Source: Bacteroidia bacterium (GTDB lineage: Bacteria > Bacteroidota > Bacteroidia > J057). From it: 64,000 nt of DNA. The notes below the pieces were generated by a model. It saw nothing but the letters and a program-made list of their open reading frames with translations. It did no database searches and was not told the origin of the DNA. Location: positions 124,001 to 188,000 of the forward strand of contig JAUIGE010000001.1 in assembly GCA_030430205.1 (NCBI GenBank), given 5' to 3'. Positions within the stretch are counted from its first letter, which is position 1. Each line of letters starts with the position of its first letter. The position numbers and the translations under genes are program-made. This document shows, piece by piece, positions 25,450-34,264 of this stretch.

Positions 25450-26211
25450 TCAGTTAAAATAAAACTTAGGTGGCGCTTTTTGATAAATCAACCATACCCA
25501 ACTGACCGTAAATCCGCTCAGCAAATCCAGCCGATTGCTGGTATCTTTCATACCGCTGTCCCAATTGAGGCTTCTCCTGTTTTGGGTGAAATTTTGGCTA
25601 AAGTCAAACCCAATGGAAATATTGAGATTTCCGCTATTGCTGAAGTATTTGTAGCCGATGGCTTCACGGATTCCGATGCCATTGGTGAGGCGATCATAGC
25701 CTTTTTTATTGGTAGCGCTTAGCGCAGCGATCGGGCCATCAAATGGCTGGAAATTGATTTTATGCTGTATAAACTGAGCGCCCAGCTCTACAAAAAAGCC
25801 TGAATTGGGGTTGTGATTGGGCGAAACAGAAAACACTTTCCCCACAGAAACCGGCACCATAAAACCCGTCTGCATCATTCTTACCTCTGTAGGCAGCCCT
25901 GTATCATTGATGATAAATCCCCCTGTGGTCTTCAATTTATCGAGCACACTGTCCTCCTTGACTGTGCCGCCAACCAGGAAAAATACGCCCAGCTGGCCAT
26001 AAAAATTGGAAGCGCGCTTATGCCCCACTTCAAACCCTAAAGAGGGAGTCATACCGAAACGATTGGCCATGTCTGCACCTGGTGTCTGGATTTTCGCGGA
26101 CACATGGAGCAGGGTGATCTTGATAGCAGAATCCCGGATACTGACTTGCGAATAGACATTCGAAAACAAAATATGGAGCCCTACAATGAGAAAACAGGAT
26201 AAAACACGCAT
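25450..26211 (-). CDS. Probable outer-membrane beta-barrel protein
   Basis: 253 residues with signal peptide (MRVLSCFLIVGLHILFSNVYSQ, cleaved near 22). The body alternates short amphipathic strands (SLGFEVGHKRASNFYGQLGV, GFFVELGAQFIQHKINF, ISIGFDFSQNFTQN) and ends in an aromatic strand with a terminal FYFN, as in small porin-like or PorT-family barrels of Bacteroidota. Not assignable further. Divergent from the methyltransferase gene at 26300. Confidence 0.65.
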   Translation of the reverse strand: MRVLSCFLIVGLHILFSNVYSQVSIRDSAIKITLLHVSAKIQTPGADMANRFGMTPSLGFEVGHKRASNFYGQLGVFFLVGGTVKEDSVLDKLKTTGGFIINDTGLPTEVRMMQTGFMVPVSVGKVFSVSPNHNPNSGFFVELGAQFIQHKINFQPFDGPIAALSATNKKGYDRLTNGIGIREAIGYKYFSNSGNLNISIGFDFSQNFTQNRRSLNWDSGMKDTSNRLDLLSGFTVSWVWLIYQKAPPKFYFN

Positions 26212-26299
26212 GCTTATTATGAATAATTAATGTACTAGAACGCAAAAATAATTCCTAACTTATACTTTTCTATACTCCAAACACCAAACAACCTGTTTT

Positions 26300-27289
26300 A
26301 TGTCTGATTCAATTGAAAAAGTCCTTCCTCCCACCACAGATACCGCCAAAAGTCAAGGCGTAAAATCTGTTACCACCAAGGCGGAGGAGATGGACTATTG
26401 TTATTCTGTTCCTGACAAGATTTTCCAGGAGAGCCTCGGCCGCAACGCCCATTTCAGCAATGCGCGCTATATGGGGGATTACTCCATGACACTGGAAGAA
26501 GCCCAAACAGCCAAATGCAAATATGTCGCGGAGATGCTCCACCTGGGACCCGGGAAGCGGGTCATGGACCTGGGCTGTGGCTGGGGAGGCTGGCTGCGCT
26601 ATGTAAAAGACGTAGTTGGAGCTGATGGCGTAGGGGTCACCTTGTCCCAGGGACAGGCCAAACACAACCAGGATACAGGACTGGACGTCCACCTGATGGA
26701 CATGCGCACGGTCACCCCAGAGACATTTGGAGGTACCTTTGATGCAGTAACCGCATTTGGAAGCTTTGAGCATCTTTGCTCTTACGAAGAATATGTCGAA
26801 GGCAAGCAGATGGACATTTACCGCACTTTTTTCAAACAGGTAAAAGAACTCATCCCTATAGGCGGTCGCTTCTATATGCAGACGATGACCTTCGGCACCA
26901 AAATCAAAGATGTGCCGCGTGAAAACTGGGACATCAATGCCGATAAAGATTCGGACGAATATACCATGGCGCTCATGGTCAAGCAGTTTCCGCTGTCATG
27001 GGTTCCCTATATGGAAAAACCCGCCATCGAAGCTGCCGAGCCCTACTTCAAGCTGATTGACATGAGTAGCGGTCGCCTAGACTACGTCAAAACCAATGAA
27101 GAGTGGATCAAACGCTATAAAAAGTTAACCCTCCGAAAATTGGGATACTACCTCAAGTTGGTGCCCAAATACATCAAAGATCCTGAATTCAGGCATATGC
27201 TCGCGATGCTGCGATATTCGCCCAACAAGCGGACTTTCGAGCGCTCGCTCTTTGATCATTTCAGGTATGTGTTTGAGCGGGTAGAGTAG
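26300..27289 (+). CDS. CFA synthase-like SAM-dependent methyltransferase
   Basis: 329 residues. AdoMet motif I VMDLGCGWGG, preceded by NARYMGDYSMTLEEAQTAK as in mycolic acid cyclopropane synthases, and followed by GVGVTLSQGQAKHNQ and AFGSFEHLCSYEEY (the catalytic Glu-His pair region of the family). The canonical CFA N-terminal domain is absent and the C-terminus is diverged, so lipid cyclopropanation or methylation is only likely. It ends 1 bp from the convergent ATPase gene of the Ter operon. Confidence 0.82.
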   Translation: MSDSIEKVLPPTTDTAKSQGVKSVTTKAEEMDYCYSVPDKIFQESLGRNAHFSNARYMGDYSMTLEEAQTAKCKYVAEMLHLGPGKRVMDLGCGWGGWLRYVKDVVGADGVGVTLSQGQAKHNQDTGLDVHLMDMRTVTPETFGGTFDAVTAFGSFEHLCSYEEYVEGKQMDIYRTFFKQVKELIPIGGRFYMQTMTFGTKIKDVPRENWDINADKDSDEYTMALMVKQFPLSWVPYMEKPAIEAAEPYFKLIDMSSGRLDYVKTNEEWIKRYKKLTLRKLGYYLKLVPKYIKDPEFRHMLAMLRYSPNKRTFERSLFDHFRYVFERVE

Positions 27290-27290
27290 G

Positions 27291-28904
27291 TTAATATTTT
27301 TGAATGCGCTTCAAAATCTGCCTCGCAGGTTCGCGTACTTCCGCAGCGATGCTTTCCAAATAAGCATCGCTGTCTTTTTTTAGCATGGCTTTGATGGCTT
27401 CATAGTAGGGACGAATGATGGTGTCGTGACCTGTTTCCTTTAAGATGTGGAGGACTTCCTCGCCGTAGTTTAGGCGGAGAGCGATTGCAGCGAATCGTTG
27501 CCAATCATCTTGGGTTGTACTTGATATTTTCCCATCTGTTGCCAAGAGTGCTTGTTTTAAGGATGTTACTGCCGCCTCTATATCCGGACTCTTTTGCTCA
27601 AAGGCATTCGCCATGGCTAAGTGAACACTGGCCTGATCCTGGTTTCGAGCTGCCTGCTGCAGAGCGCCTTGCCCCATCTGTGGCAGTTCATCTCCATACA
27701 TGGTAGCCAGGAAGCGTGTCAAACAAAGCAGTTCCCGTTTTTGTCGCCTGCTGCTGCGGCGCATCAGGTACCAGATATTGAAGAAGCGCTCATTGATCTC
27801 AAAGGCTGCGCCTTTCTTCTGGTATGCCTTGAGCTTCAGCAGCCAGCCCGTTTCGACAAGTCGTTTGAGTTGGGGAGAGAGCTGGTTATTGGCGAGATGG
27901 GTTTTTTCCCGCAGTCCTTCCAGGGCGATAGGGTCCCAGTTCAACGCTACCGCATCGAGGATCACCTGCATCTGCTGGGGAACTTCTTCAAAGCGGGCTT
28001 TGTATAGCGGCGTCACCATATCGAGCAGGGCTTCGAGATCGGTATTGACATCGGGTGAAAATCCATTTTGGATAAGGGGAAAGAGCAATACCAGTGTCCT
28101 TGGCGTGCCGCCAGTCAACTCATAAAGCGTGCGCAGACGAGCTCGATGATTAATAAATTCAATGGCTAATTCAGGCCTACCTGTGATGATAGCCAGGTTG
28201 TTGAGCACCTCCATGGCTTCTTCGAAGCTTAGTTTTTTAAGGGTATGGACCTGAAATGCATCATAAAAAGGCGCCTCATATTGCAGGATTTCATCAAATG
28301 AATTCGAGCTCGCACCGACCAGAAGAGGGGCACTTCTTTTCATCAAAACGGCTCTCAGCTTATGCTGATCTTCCTTTGCCAAATGCCCCAAAATCAGGTT
28401 GAGGTTATCTACTAGCAAAACGACTCTCCGGCCGATTTTCTCACACCATGCCAAAAAAGTAGCATAAATCTCTTCCGAAGGAATGTCTTGTGCTGTCTTT
28501 TCTAGCAGTCGGATTTGCTGATCCAATACAGGTAATTCCTGGGTTTTATCTTCCCGCTCCAGAGCATCCGCCAGGGCATCAAGGCAATTGAGCCAAAATT
28601 TAGAAAGGCGATCTACATTGTATTGCTCTTCAGAAAAAGTCAGGGGAATAAAGTCTTCTTTATAAGGCGGCCTGCGAAGTTCGGCAGCGATACGGTGGAG
28701 TAAGGTAGATTTCCCCATCCCTCTCTGGCCAATAATCAGATGATGTTGTGGAATGCCTTCTGCTGCTTCGTCCGCAATTTTTTTCATCATATAATCAAAA
28801 AAGAGGTGGCGAGCCACAAAGATTTGTTCCAACTCATGATCGCTTAGACGACCAGGATTAAAGATGCCGAGCTGGGTATTTTTGAGGAAAGGATTCCGTG
28901 TCAT
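27291..28904 (-). CDS. P-loop ATPase (STAND/archaeal-ATPase type), last gene of the Ter-type operon
   Basis: 537 residues. Walker A GQRGMGKST (~59-67), Walker B RRVVLLVDNLN (~157-167), a sensor-2 like TGGTPRTLVLL, a winged-helix part (LREKTHLANNQLSPQLKRL) and a long helical C-terminus without clear TPRs. The family includes AAA/STAND regulators used in signalling and defence. Its ATG overlaps the ancestral TGA of the upstream ATPase gene (ATGA at 28901-28904), evidence that the two were translated together. Role in the Ter system is inferred from position only. Confidence 0.78.
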   Translation of the reverse strand: MTRNPFLKNTQLGIFNPGRLSDHELEQIFVARHLFFDYMMKKIADEAAEGIPQHHLIIGQRGMGKSTLLHRIAAELRRPPYKEDFIPLTFSEEQYNVDRLSKFWLNCLDALADALEREDKTQELPVLDQQIRLLEKTAQDIPSEEIYATFLAWCEKIGRRVVLLVDNLNLILGHLAKEDQHKLRAVLMKRSAPLLVGASSNSFDEILQYEAPFYDAFQVHTLKKLSFEEAMEVLNNLAIITGRPELAIEFINHRARLRTLYELTGGTPRTLVLLFPLIQNGFSPDVNTDLEALLDMVTPLYKARFEEVPQQMQVILDAVALNWDPIALEGLREKTHLANNQLSPQLKRLVETGWLLKLKAYQKKGAAFEINERFFNIWYLMRRSSRRQKRELLCLTRFLATMYGDELPQMGQGALQQAARNQDQASVHLAMANAFEQKSPDIEAAVTSLKQALLATDGKISSTTQDDWQRFAAIALRLNYGEEVLHILKETGHDTIIRPYYEAIKAMLKKDSDAYLESIAAEVREPARQILKRIQKY

Positions 28905-29062
28905 TTTACATATCGATTAAACCAAAAATCACGCAAAAGGGGGGACCTGAAATAGTACTTCCCTGCTTCATCAATCAGGTAGCCATCATTTCGGAGCATA
29001 TACAATAAGGTAGTCAAAGTCTCTTCGGCTTGATGATGATCCTGGATTTGATTACCAAGTTG
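28901..29062 (-). pseudogene. Detached C-terminal part of the second ATPase (after in-frame TAG)
   Basis: In the same frame after the TAG at 29063-29065 there are 53 sense codons, then TGA at 28901-28903. The peptide reads QLGNQIQDHHQAEETLTTLL ... NDGYLIDEAGKYYFRSPLLR ... DFWFNRYVK. This is the winged-helix end normally present in such ATPases (xDGYLxxxxxxYxFxSPLLRxFW). Its stop overlaps the start of the next gene, so the amber codon is most simply a recent nonsense mutation, a sequencing error, or a read-through site. Confidence 0.8.
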
Positions 29063-30073
29063 CTATAGTAGATGATTTCGGTTGAGGCCATCTTTTCGCT
29101 GGCAAAGCAGTTTTAAGAGAAAAAAAGCATGTGCCTGTTGCTTTTCATATTGCTGATAGAGCCTTTCTGTCCAGGTATTCAGGTAGCTTTCTTCTATGAC
29201 CGTTTGATAGGCTTTATCTACCAATTGTTCATTGATTTCCATGTTTTCGGTCTCATGAAGGCTTGCTATTTTTTCAAAGACAATTTGAATAAAATAAGGG
29301 AGCAAATAGGCAATCTTGTTTAGGATTTTCTCTCGCAAAAGAGGCGGCAAGCTAATGCCTGCATCCTGTTCCAGGGCTATGATGAGCCCTGTTGCTGTAG
29401 GCTTATCAAAGGATTTAAGGCGATAGGAGGGAATATCATTGGTCGTCTTGCTTAGGCGATGGAAAAAGGTGAAATTCTCAATTCCCACAGAGCTACAAAA
29501 AATCCAGCGGATTTTTGACCCAGAAACCTGCCTCACACTCCGCAGCCAATGGAGAAAATGTGCTACTGTCTCCGCCCCATTTTCCTCACGGATAAGGGCA
29601 TCCAACAATACGGTCAATTCATCAAAAAAAATAAGCGTCGGCTTATCATGATCTAGCAGTTTATCCAATTGTTGATACACATCAGATTTTTGACCTGACC
29701 ATTCAAGCTCAAATTCTGCCGGGCCCATTTTTACTTTAGGCTTAATGGATTTGAGGATTTTGAGCAGGTTTTCTCCTTTGTCTTTCATTTTTTCCCAAAA
29801 AGAAAATTGCTTTAAGCCTTCCACAAATAATTTAACAAAGTCCATTTCTGTATGAGAGGCTTCCAGGTTAATCTCAAGGGTATCCCATCCCGCTGTTTTT
29901 GCTTTTTCAAGCATTTTTTTGGCAAATGACGTTTTGCCTACACGCCGGGGTGCTGGGAGCATGACGTTATTTCCCTTATTTATCTGTTTCCAGACATAAG
30001 CGATTTCTTTTTCCCGGCCATAAAAATCATTCCCTTCAACAGGCGGACCTGTGCGGTTTCTCAGCTTATTCAT
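29063..30073 (-). CDS. P-loop ATPase (AAA_16/ATPase_2 type), truncated by amber codon
   Basis: 336 residues to the TAG; 390 codons would be restored by reading through it. N-terminal TGPPVEGNDFYGREKEI, Walker A PAPRRVGKTSFA (~40-50), Walker B LIFFDELTVLLD with catalytic Glu, and GSKIRWIFCSSVG as sensor 1. Typical of the archaeal ATPase / STAND-like group. It lacks only its last ~54 residues, found in frame downstream. A palindrome with promoter-like ends lies 38 bases upstream. Last but one gene of the operon, after the kinase. Confidence 0.8.
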   Translation of the reverse strand: MNKLRNRTGPPVEGNDFYGREKEIAYVWKQINKGNNVMLPAPRRVGKTSFAKKMLEKAKTAGWDTLEINLEASHTEMDFVKLFVEGLKQFSFWEKMKDKGENLLKILKSIKPKVKMGPAEFELEWSGQKSDVYQQLDKLLDHDKPTLIFFDELTVLLDALIREENGAETVAHFLHWLRSVRQVSGSKIRWIFCSSVGIENFTFFHRLSKTTNDIPSYRLKSFDKPTATGLIIALEQDAGISLPPLLREKILNKIAYLLPYFIQIVFEKIASLHETENMEINEQLVDKAYQTVIEESYLNTWTERLYQQYEKQQAHAFFLLKLLCQRKDGLNRNHLL

Positions 30074-30110
30074 CTCTTTGATATTTAGAGGAAAAGTACG
30101 ATTTTTATTT

Positions 30111-30134
30111 CAAATATACAATTTTGTATATTTG
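30111..30134. promoter_or_regulatory. 24-bp palindrome before the ATPase pair
   Basis: CAAATATACAA, TT, TTGTATATTTG: 11-bp perfect arms. Each arm ends in TATATTTG when read outward, matching the TAnnTTTG -7 element on both strands. It lies between the kinase stop and the ATPase start and could be an operator or an internal promoter for the ATPase pair. No -33 element is clear. Confidence 0.5.
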
Positions 30135-30163
30135 GAAATTTCCGTGCTTTATTTCCCTCACTA

Positions 30164-31672
30164 TCAACCTACCATCTGCACCACCACTACTCTGCCGCCA
30201 TCCTCTTTTGAAAAGAGAATCTTCTGCCCATCCTTGATCTCCAGCATTTTCCCTAAAGGAATCGCCTCATGATTAGCTGGATCAGCATCTGTGATGTCTT
30301 TGAGGTCGGGGATGTTTTGGTTGACTAAAACCCAACGATTGCCGTGAAAGACAAAGTAGCCGACAGGCTTACGGAGCTCTTCCGGCAATTTTTCATTGGG
30401 GAAAATGCTGCGATTGAGGTGCCAGGGATAGATGTACTGGTTGGAGTACACCATGATGCGGTGGTTGTCCGGGCGGTAGTTGGTATCTCCTCGTGAGGAG
30501 TAGAGGTTCAATATCGGTAAAGGCTGGTTATAAGGGGTATTGCAAAAAGGGCAAACGGGTCGCGTACTGTTGTCGAAGACATACCATTTCTGCTCACAGC
30601 GTGGATTCACGCAGGGCTGGACCAGGTCAATGGTCTTGACGAGTGCCTGCTCCCATTCATTGGCCGATGGCCGTTTGATGGGTTGATGCAATCCTTCTAT
30701 AAATGCCTTTTCGAACAAAGGCGCGAGGTAAGGGCCGCAGACCTTATAGGAAATCTTATTGACATCTCCCCAGGGGAGAGAGGCGGGTTTCAGACCTGCT
30801 ACTTTAGGCCTATTGCTGGCATCCGTAGGATGCTCGATGAAGAGGGCTTTTGAGCCCATCCCCAGTTCGCTGTCTTTTTGCGGATCGCTGCTGTGCACTT
30901 TTCCTCCCTCCAGCGGATGGCGGTACAGCAGATACATATAGATCAAGACCGCCAGTGCGTGGTTGTCGGTCAGGCGGCTGGGCAAAGCCCGCTGGGGGTC
31001 GCTTTTGTCGAGATGCTTGCTCGCCATGACTTCCGGGGCGATAAAACCGGGGGTACCGATCACATCAGGTGGATATTTTTGAGGAACCACCAGCCCGTCT
31101 ATGTCCACGATGATGGCTTCTCCCTTGATGGGATTCACCAAAATATTGTTACAACTCAGGTCCGAATGTGCTAGGCCTGCCGCATGCATGCGGCGCGTGG
31201 CCCGGCTGATCTGTATCCCCAGACGCAGGTATGAGCGCCAGTCACCCAGCTCTCTGGGATCCAGAAATTTGGAGCGGTGGGAAGCTGTGGTAAACCATTT
31301 GCCATTTTTCTCCTGCCCTTTGATCCCCAGCATGTCGTTGTTTTTGGATCCATACTGGAAAAAGAATTGAGACAGATAGGCAGGCGCGACGATGCCTGTC
31401 CTGCCTTTATGCTGAACGATGGCATCAGGCCAGCAGAAAAGGTTTTTCCAATATTCTCCCCCTTCCTTTCCAAAAATATTGGCCCGGTAAGGGCCTACGA
31501 TATTGGCCAGGCGGTCAAGGGAGTTCTCATCTTGTTTTTCCCGAAAAAAAGCGACGACATAGGATTTGTCAGGGCTGAAGTAGACATCTTTCATGGCGCC
31601 TGCGCCGATGATTTTATCTACATATTCGATGGCTCGGCCGTCCAGGGTATGTAAGCGAATGATGTTGTCCAT
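30164..31672 (-). CDS. Protein kinase of the TerY-P triad with C-terminal zinc ribbon
   Basis: 502 residues. Kinase core: glycine loop GAGAMKDVYF (23-32), catalytic HSDLSCNNIL (169-178, HxD...N), a DIDG metal motif (190-193) in place of DFG, and an APE-like TPGFIAPEV (207-215). After residue ~345 there is a zinc ribbon CVNPRCEQKW...CPFCNTPY (four Cys) and a ~125-residue C-terminal beta-rich region. Known Ter literature describes a conserved triad of vWA protein TerY, PP2C phosphatase and a kinase; all three are adjacent here. Likely phosphorylates a partner in the Ter complex (inference). Confidence 0.85.
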   Translation of the reverse strand: MDNIIRLHTLDGRAIEYVDKIIGAGAMKDVYFSPDKSYVVAFFREKQDENSLDRLANIVGPYRANIFGKEGGEYWKNLFCWPDAIVQHKGRTGIVAPAYLSQFFFQYGSKNNDMLGIKGQEKNGKWFTTASHRSKFLDPRELGDWRSYLRLGIQISRATRRMHAAGLAHSDLSCNNILVNPIKGEAIIVDIDGLVVPQKYPPDVIGTPGFIAPEVMASKHLDKSDPQRALPSRLTDNHALAVLIYMYLLYRHPLEGGKVHSSDPQKDSELGMGSKALFIEHPTDASNRPKVAGLKPASLPWGDVNKISYKVCGPYLAPLFEKAFIEGLHQPIKRPSANEWEQALVKTIDLVQPCVNPRCEQKWYVFDNSTRPVCPFCNTPYNQPLPILNLYSSRGDTNYRPDNHRIMVYSNQYIYPWHLNRSIFPNEKLPEELRKPVGYFVFHGNRWVLVNQNIPDLKDITDADPANHEAIPLGKMLEIKDGQKILFSKEDGGRVVVVQMVG

Positions 31673-31681
31673 AAATAGCTC

Positions 31682-33184
31682 TTACTTACGCAAGATAGCA
31701 ATACTTCGATCGTCATGATGGCCTACGGCCCAAAAATCCAACCACTGGAGGAGCGCTTCCGGCGCACCTTCACCCGATTTTACCGCTTCGGGAAGTTCGT
31801 CCCAAAGGCTGTCCCAGTTTTCCTGCTTCAATAAGCCGGCATCCGTTTCAAAACGGGGATCGCTGACGCCATCTGTCATGAGGATGCAGGCGGTGAAGTC
31901 TTTCACCAGATGGAAATAGACGCGATCTGCGATCGCGCCATCCTGCCAGACTTCTCTGGAAGTCAGAAAGCGGGTTTGCCCGGCAAACTCGCCGCCATCG
32001 GGCGTGCCCATGATCAGAGGAGCTTCTGCTCCTGCTGTATAAATGCCTACGGCTCCATCGCCTACCCAAAAAGAGGCGAAGAAATAAGCTGCCTTTACTT
32101 TTTTACAAATCGTCAAAAGCAGGGTGGTAGAAAAATCGCGGGTTTCGGCTTCGATTTTTTCCGCTTCTGCCTTGATGGCTTCTACTGCGGCCCAGGCCGC
32201 ATTTTCTACCAGGGCTGTATAGCAGGCAGCGCGCAGACTTGTATTTTCGGCTATATCCTCTTCTCCTATCTCGCTCAGGACTTCGTCCAGACTGCCCGCA
32301 GCCAAATGTGCCTTCAATCCCTCCAGCGCATGCACGCATGCAAGCTCGGAACCCCTACGGGCGTATGGGGCAGAGCCAGCACCATCCGCCACTGCCAGAA
32401 TGGCCCAGCCGCTTTCAGCAAGAAAATCAAGTGCAATCGCATCATCTCTAAAGCCACCCGCATGCGCGTGAGATCGCCCCCGGCGGCTGGCGGCCTGCAG
32501 GCGAAAACCACCCTGTTCCAGGTAGAGATGATCCGTATGGGAAATAGGATAAAGTGAATCAGGGTCGGGCTCGTTATTTTGCCAAAGAGATTTGGGGTCG
32601 GGATTGATGATCAGGGAAATTTCCTTAAACTTTTCCTCTCCTTCCTCTTCTGTCCGGTAATAGAGGCCCAGCAATTGGTTGCCGGCGGCATCAGATGGCG
32701 GCGTACCCGCCAGTATGCCCGTCTCCAGGTCAAATTGAAGTCCATATTTTTCGTAGCCCGCCAGGCGAAGAGAATAAAGCTCGTAGGACTCTTTCAGGCT
32801 TGCCAAATCCAACTGGTAGTGGTAATCAACTCCCACCATGGCATTTTTTTTCAATCGGATTTTTTGCGTTTCAAAGGGATGTTCTTCCATTTCTTCTTCC
32901 TCAAAGGGTTCCGGGTTTGGAGTTTCGGGTTCCGGGTTTGGTCTCTCTTCTCGCTTCTCGCCTCTCGCCTCTCCCTCTCCCTCTCTATCGGTATAGTCGA
33001 TGAAGTGGGTAATGACATGCTGCATGTCTGTACTGATCTGGCTCAGTAGCCTGATATTATCCGGCGAATCCTGCAGAAAAGCCTTTAGCTGCTGTTCAAT
33101 TACTTCCTCTTGTACCTTTTTCGGTGCCCTGAGCTTGAGTATATCCTTTAAGGTGCGAATTTCTTCTTGTAGAGATTGATCCAT
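31682..33184 (-). CDS. PP2C-family Ser/Thr phosphatase of the Ter triad with N-terminal Ig-like domain
   Basis: 500 residues. N-terminal helical part (1-65), a repeat-derived segment (~68-98: [20 protein letters not shown] type, then acidic), a putative-Ig-like domain (LETGILAGTPPSDAAGN resembles the He_PIG pattern), then PP2C: AVADGAGSAPYARRGSELA (metal Asp), TDGVSDPRF, and HHDDRSIAIL. It should reverse the phosphorylation made by the kinase 9 bp downstream. 6 bp after TerY copy 3. The repeat segment again has the order B then A. Confidence 0.87.
   Translation of the reverse strand: MDQSLQEEIRTLKDILKLRAPKKVQEEVIEQQLKAFLQDSPDNIRLLSQISTDMQHVITHFIDYTDREGEGEARGEKREERPNPEPETPNPEPFEEEEMEEHPFETQKIRLKKNAMVGVDYHYQLDLASLKESYELYSLRLAGYEKYGLQFDLETGILAGTPPSDAAGNQLLGLYYRTEEEGEEKFKEISLIINPDPKSLWQNNEPDPDSLYPISHTDHLYLEQGGFRLQAASRRGRSHAHAGGFRDDAIALDFLAESGWAILAVADGAGSAPYARRGSELACVHALEGLKAHLAAGSLDEVLSEIGEEDIAENTSLRAACYTALVENAAWAAVEAIKAEAEKIEAETRDFSTTLLLTICKKVKAAYFFASFWVGDGAVGIYTAGAEAPLIMGTPDGGEFAGQTRFLTSREVWQDGAIADRVYFHLVKDFTACILMTDGVSDPRFETDAGLLKQENWDSLWDELPEAVKSGEGAPEALLQWLDFWAVGHHDDRSIAILRK
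32905..32987 (-). repeat. Composite heptad element (B then A) inside the PP2C gene
   Basis: Minus strand: purine heptads (32942-32987) then GGGTTTC-complement heptads (32905-32941). Translates to [19 protein letters not shown]. Located in the linker between the helical N-terminus and the Ig-like domain. Confidence 0.82.
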
Positions 33185-33190
33185 GCGCGC

Positions 33191-34234
33191 TTATCCTTTG
33201 GTACGTCTTACATCCATGCCTCCTTCTCCAAAGCCATAAAAAGCAGTGGTATCACACCAGGAGCAGCTGTGCTCTCCCGGGCCTCCCAGGCAAAACAAGC
33301 CTGAGCATGCGCCACATACAGCAAAGCTGAACTGATTGCCGCAACAAGGGCAGGAAGGTGCACCGACGAGTTCTTCTGTATTGATGCTTTGGTTGGAAAC
33401 CGCGCCTCCAGCGGCAAGTTCGAAATATTCATTATCGACTTTGAAGCCACCGACCAGGTTGTAACTTCTTCGGGAGAAGCCTATTACTTCTGAAGGAGCA
33501 ATCGTTTTTTTGTATTTAATCAGGTAGGGGAGTTTCGTATTCGCGCACCTCCCCAATAAAACGACGAAGTTATCATCGACACGTTGTGGATGTTTTTCCA
33601 AATCAACCCGGCTAACCACATTGTCATCAATCCTATCCAATGCCAGGGCATCAGAGCCATGGCTTACACTTTGGCTCTGTGATCGAATGGAAGCCGTGAT
33701 CCATTTGAAAAAATTCCGGTAGGCTTCCTCATTGCTATTATTAAAGGCCAATACATCATCCGTCAATTGATGCAAGAGGCTGGTATCCGTTCCATCGCCA
33801 ATGGAAATGGCGACCAGATTAGCCATTCGCTTATATTTTTCTTTCCACCTTTCAATCGCACTTTGGGGATTGTCAGTAGGAACGCCATCTGTAAAAAGGA
33901 AAATCAGGGGTTTCCAATCCCCTTTTTGATCGCTGGTGGTGCGCACTACATGCTTGTCAATCTCATACATGAGGTGGTTGAGGCCTATGCCCAGAGAGGT
34001 TCCTCCACCAATGGGTAATTTGGGAGGGTAATATGAAATGATCTCTGTCAGGGGAATGAGTGTTTTTGCCTTTCCGGCAAAAGCGATGACAGACAGATGT
34101 GCTGTCTCCAGGGCGTAAGGGTCTCTTTTCAATGATTGAATGACCGTTCGGAGTCCTTCTTCGACAAGGTGAATGGGTTGTCCCACCATGGATTCGGAGA
34201 CATCGAGCAGGAAAAATATAGGAAGTCTTCTCAT
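33191..34234 (-). CDS. terY: vWA-domain protein TerY, copy 3, with C-terminal zinc-binding domain
   Basis: 347 residues. vWA MIDAS residues: DVSES (~10-14), GGGTSLGIGL (Thr), LFTDGVPTDN (Asp). After ~residue 215 follows the TerY-C region, with cysteines CPCCGNQF, CGACSGLFC and CSWCD able to bind zinc. Unlike its two paralogues, which stop after the vWA domain, this copy has the full TerY-C extension. Known TerY proteins scaffold the kinase/phosphatase pair. Directly precedes the phosphatase gene. Confidence 0.87.
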   Translation of the reverse strand: MRRLPIFFLLDVSESMVGQPIHLVEEGLRTVIQSLKRDPYALETAHLSVIAFAGKAKTLIPLTEIISYYPPKLPIGGGTSLGIGLNHLMYEIDKHVVRTTSDQKGDWKPLIFLFTDGVPTDNPQSAIERWKEKYKRMANLVAISIGDGTDTSLLHQLTDDVLAFNNSNEEAYRNFFKWITASIRSQSQSVSHGSDALALDRIDDNVVSRVDLEKHPQRVDDNFVVLLGRCANTKLPYLIKYKKTIAPSEVIGFSRRSYNLVGGFKVDNEYFELAAGGAVSNQSINTEELVGAPSCPCCGNQFSFAVCGACSGLFCLGGPGEHSCSWCDTTAFYGFGEGGMDVRRTKG

Positions 34235-34264
34235 GATCGTGTGATATTAAGAATGAGAAAAAGG

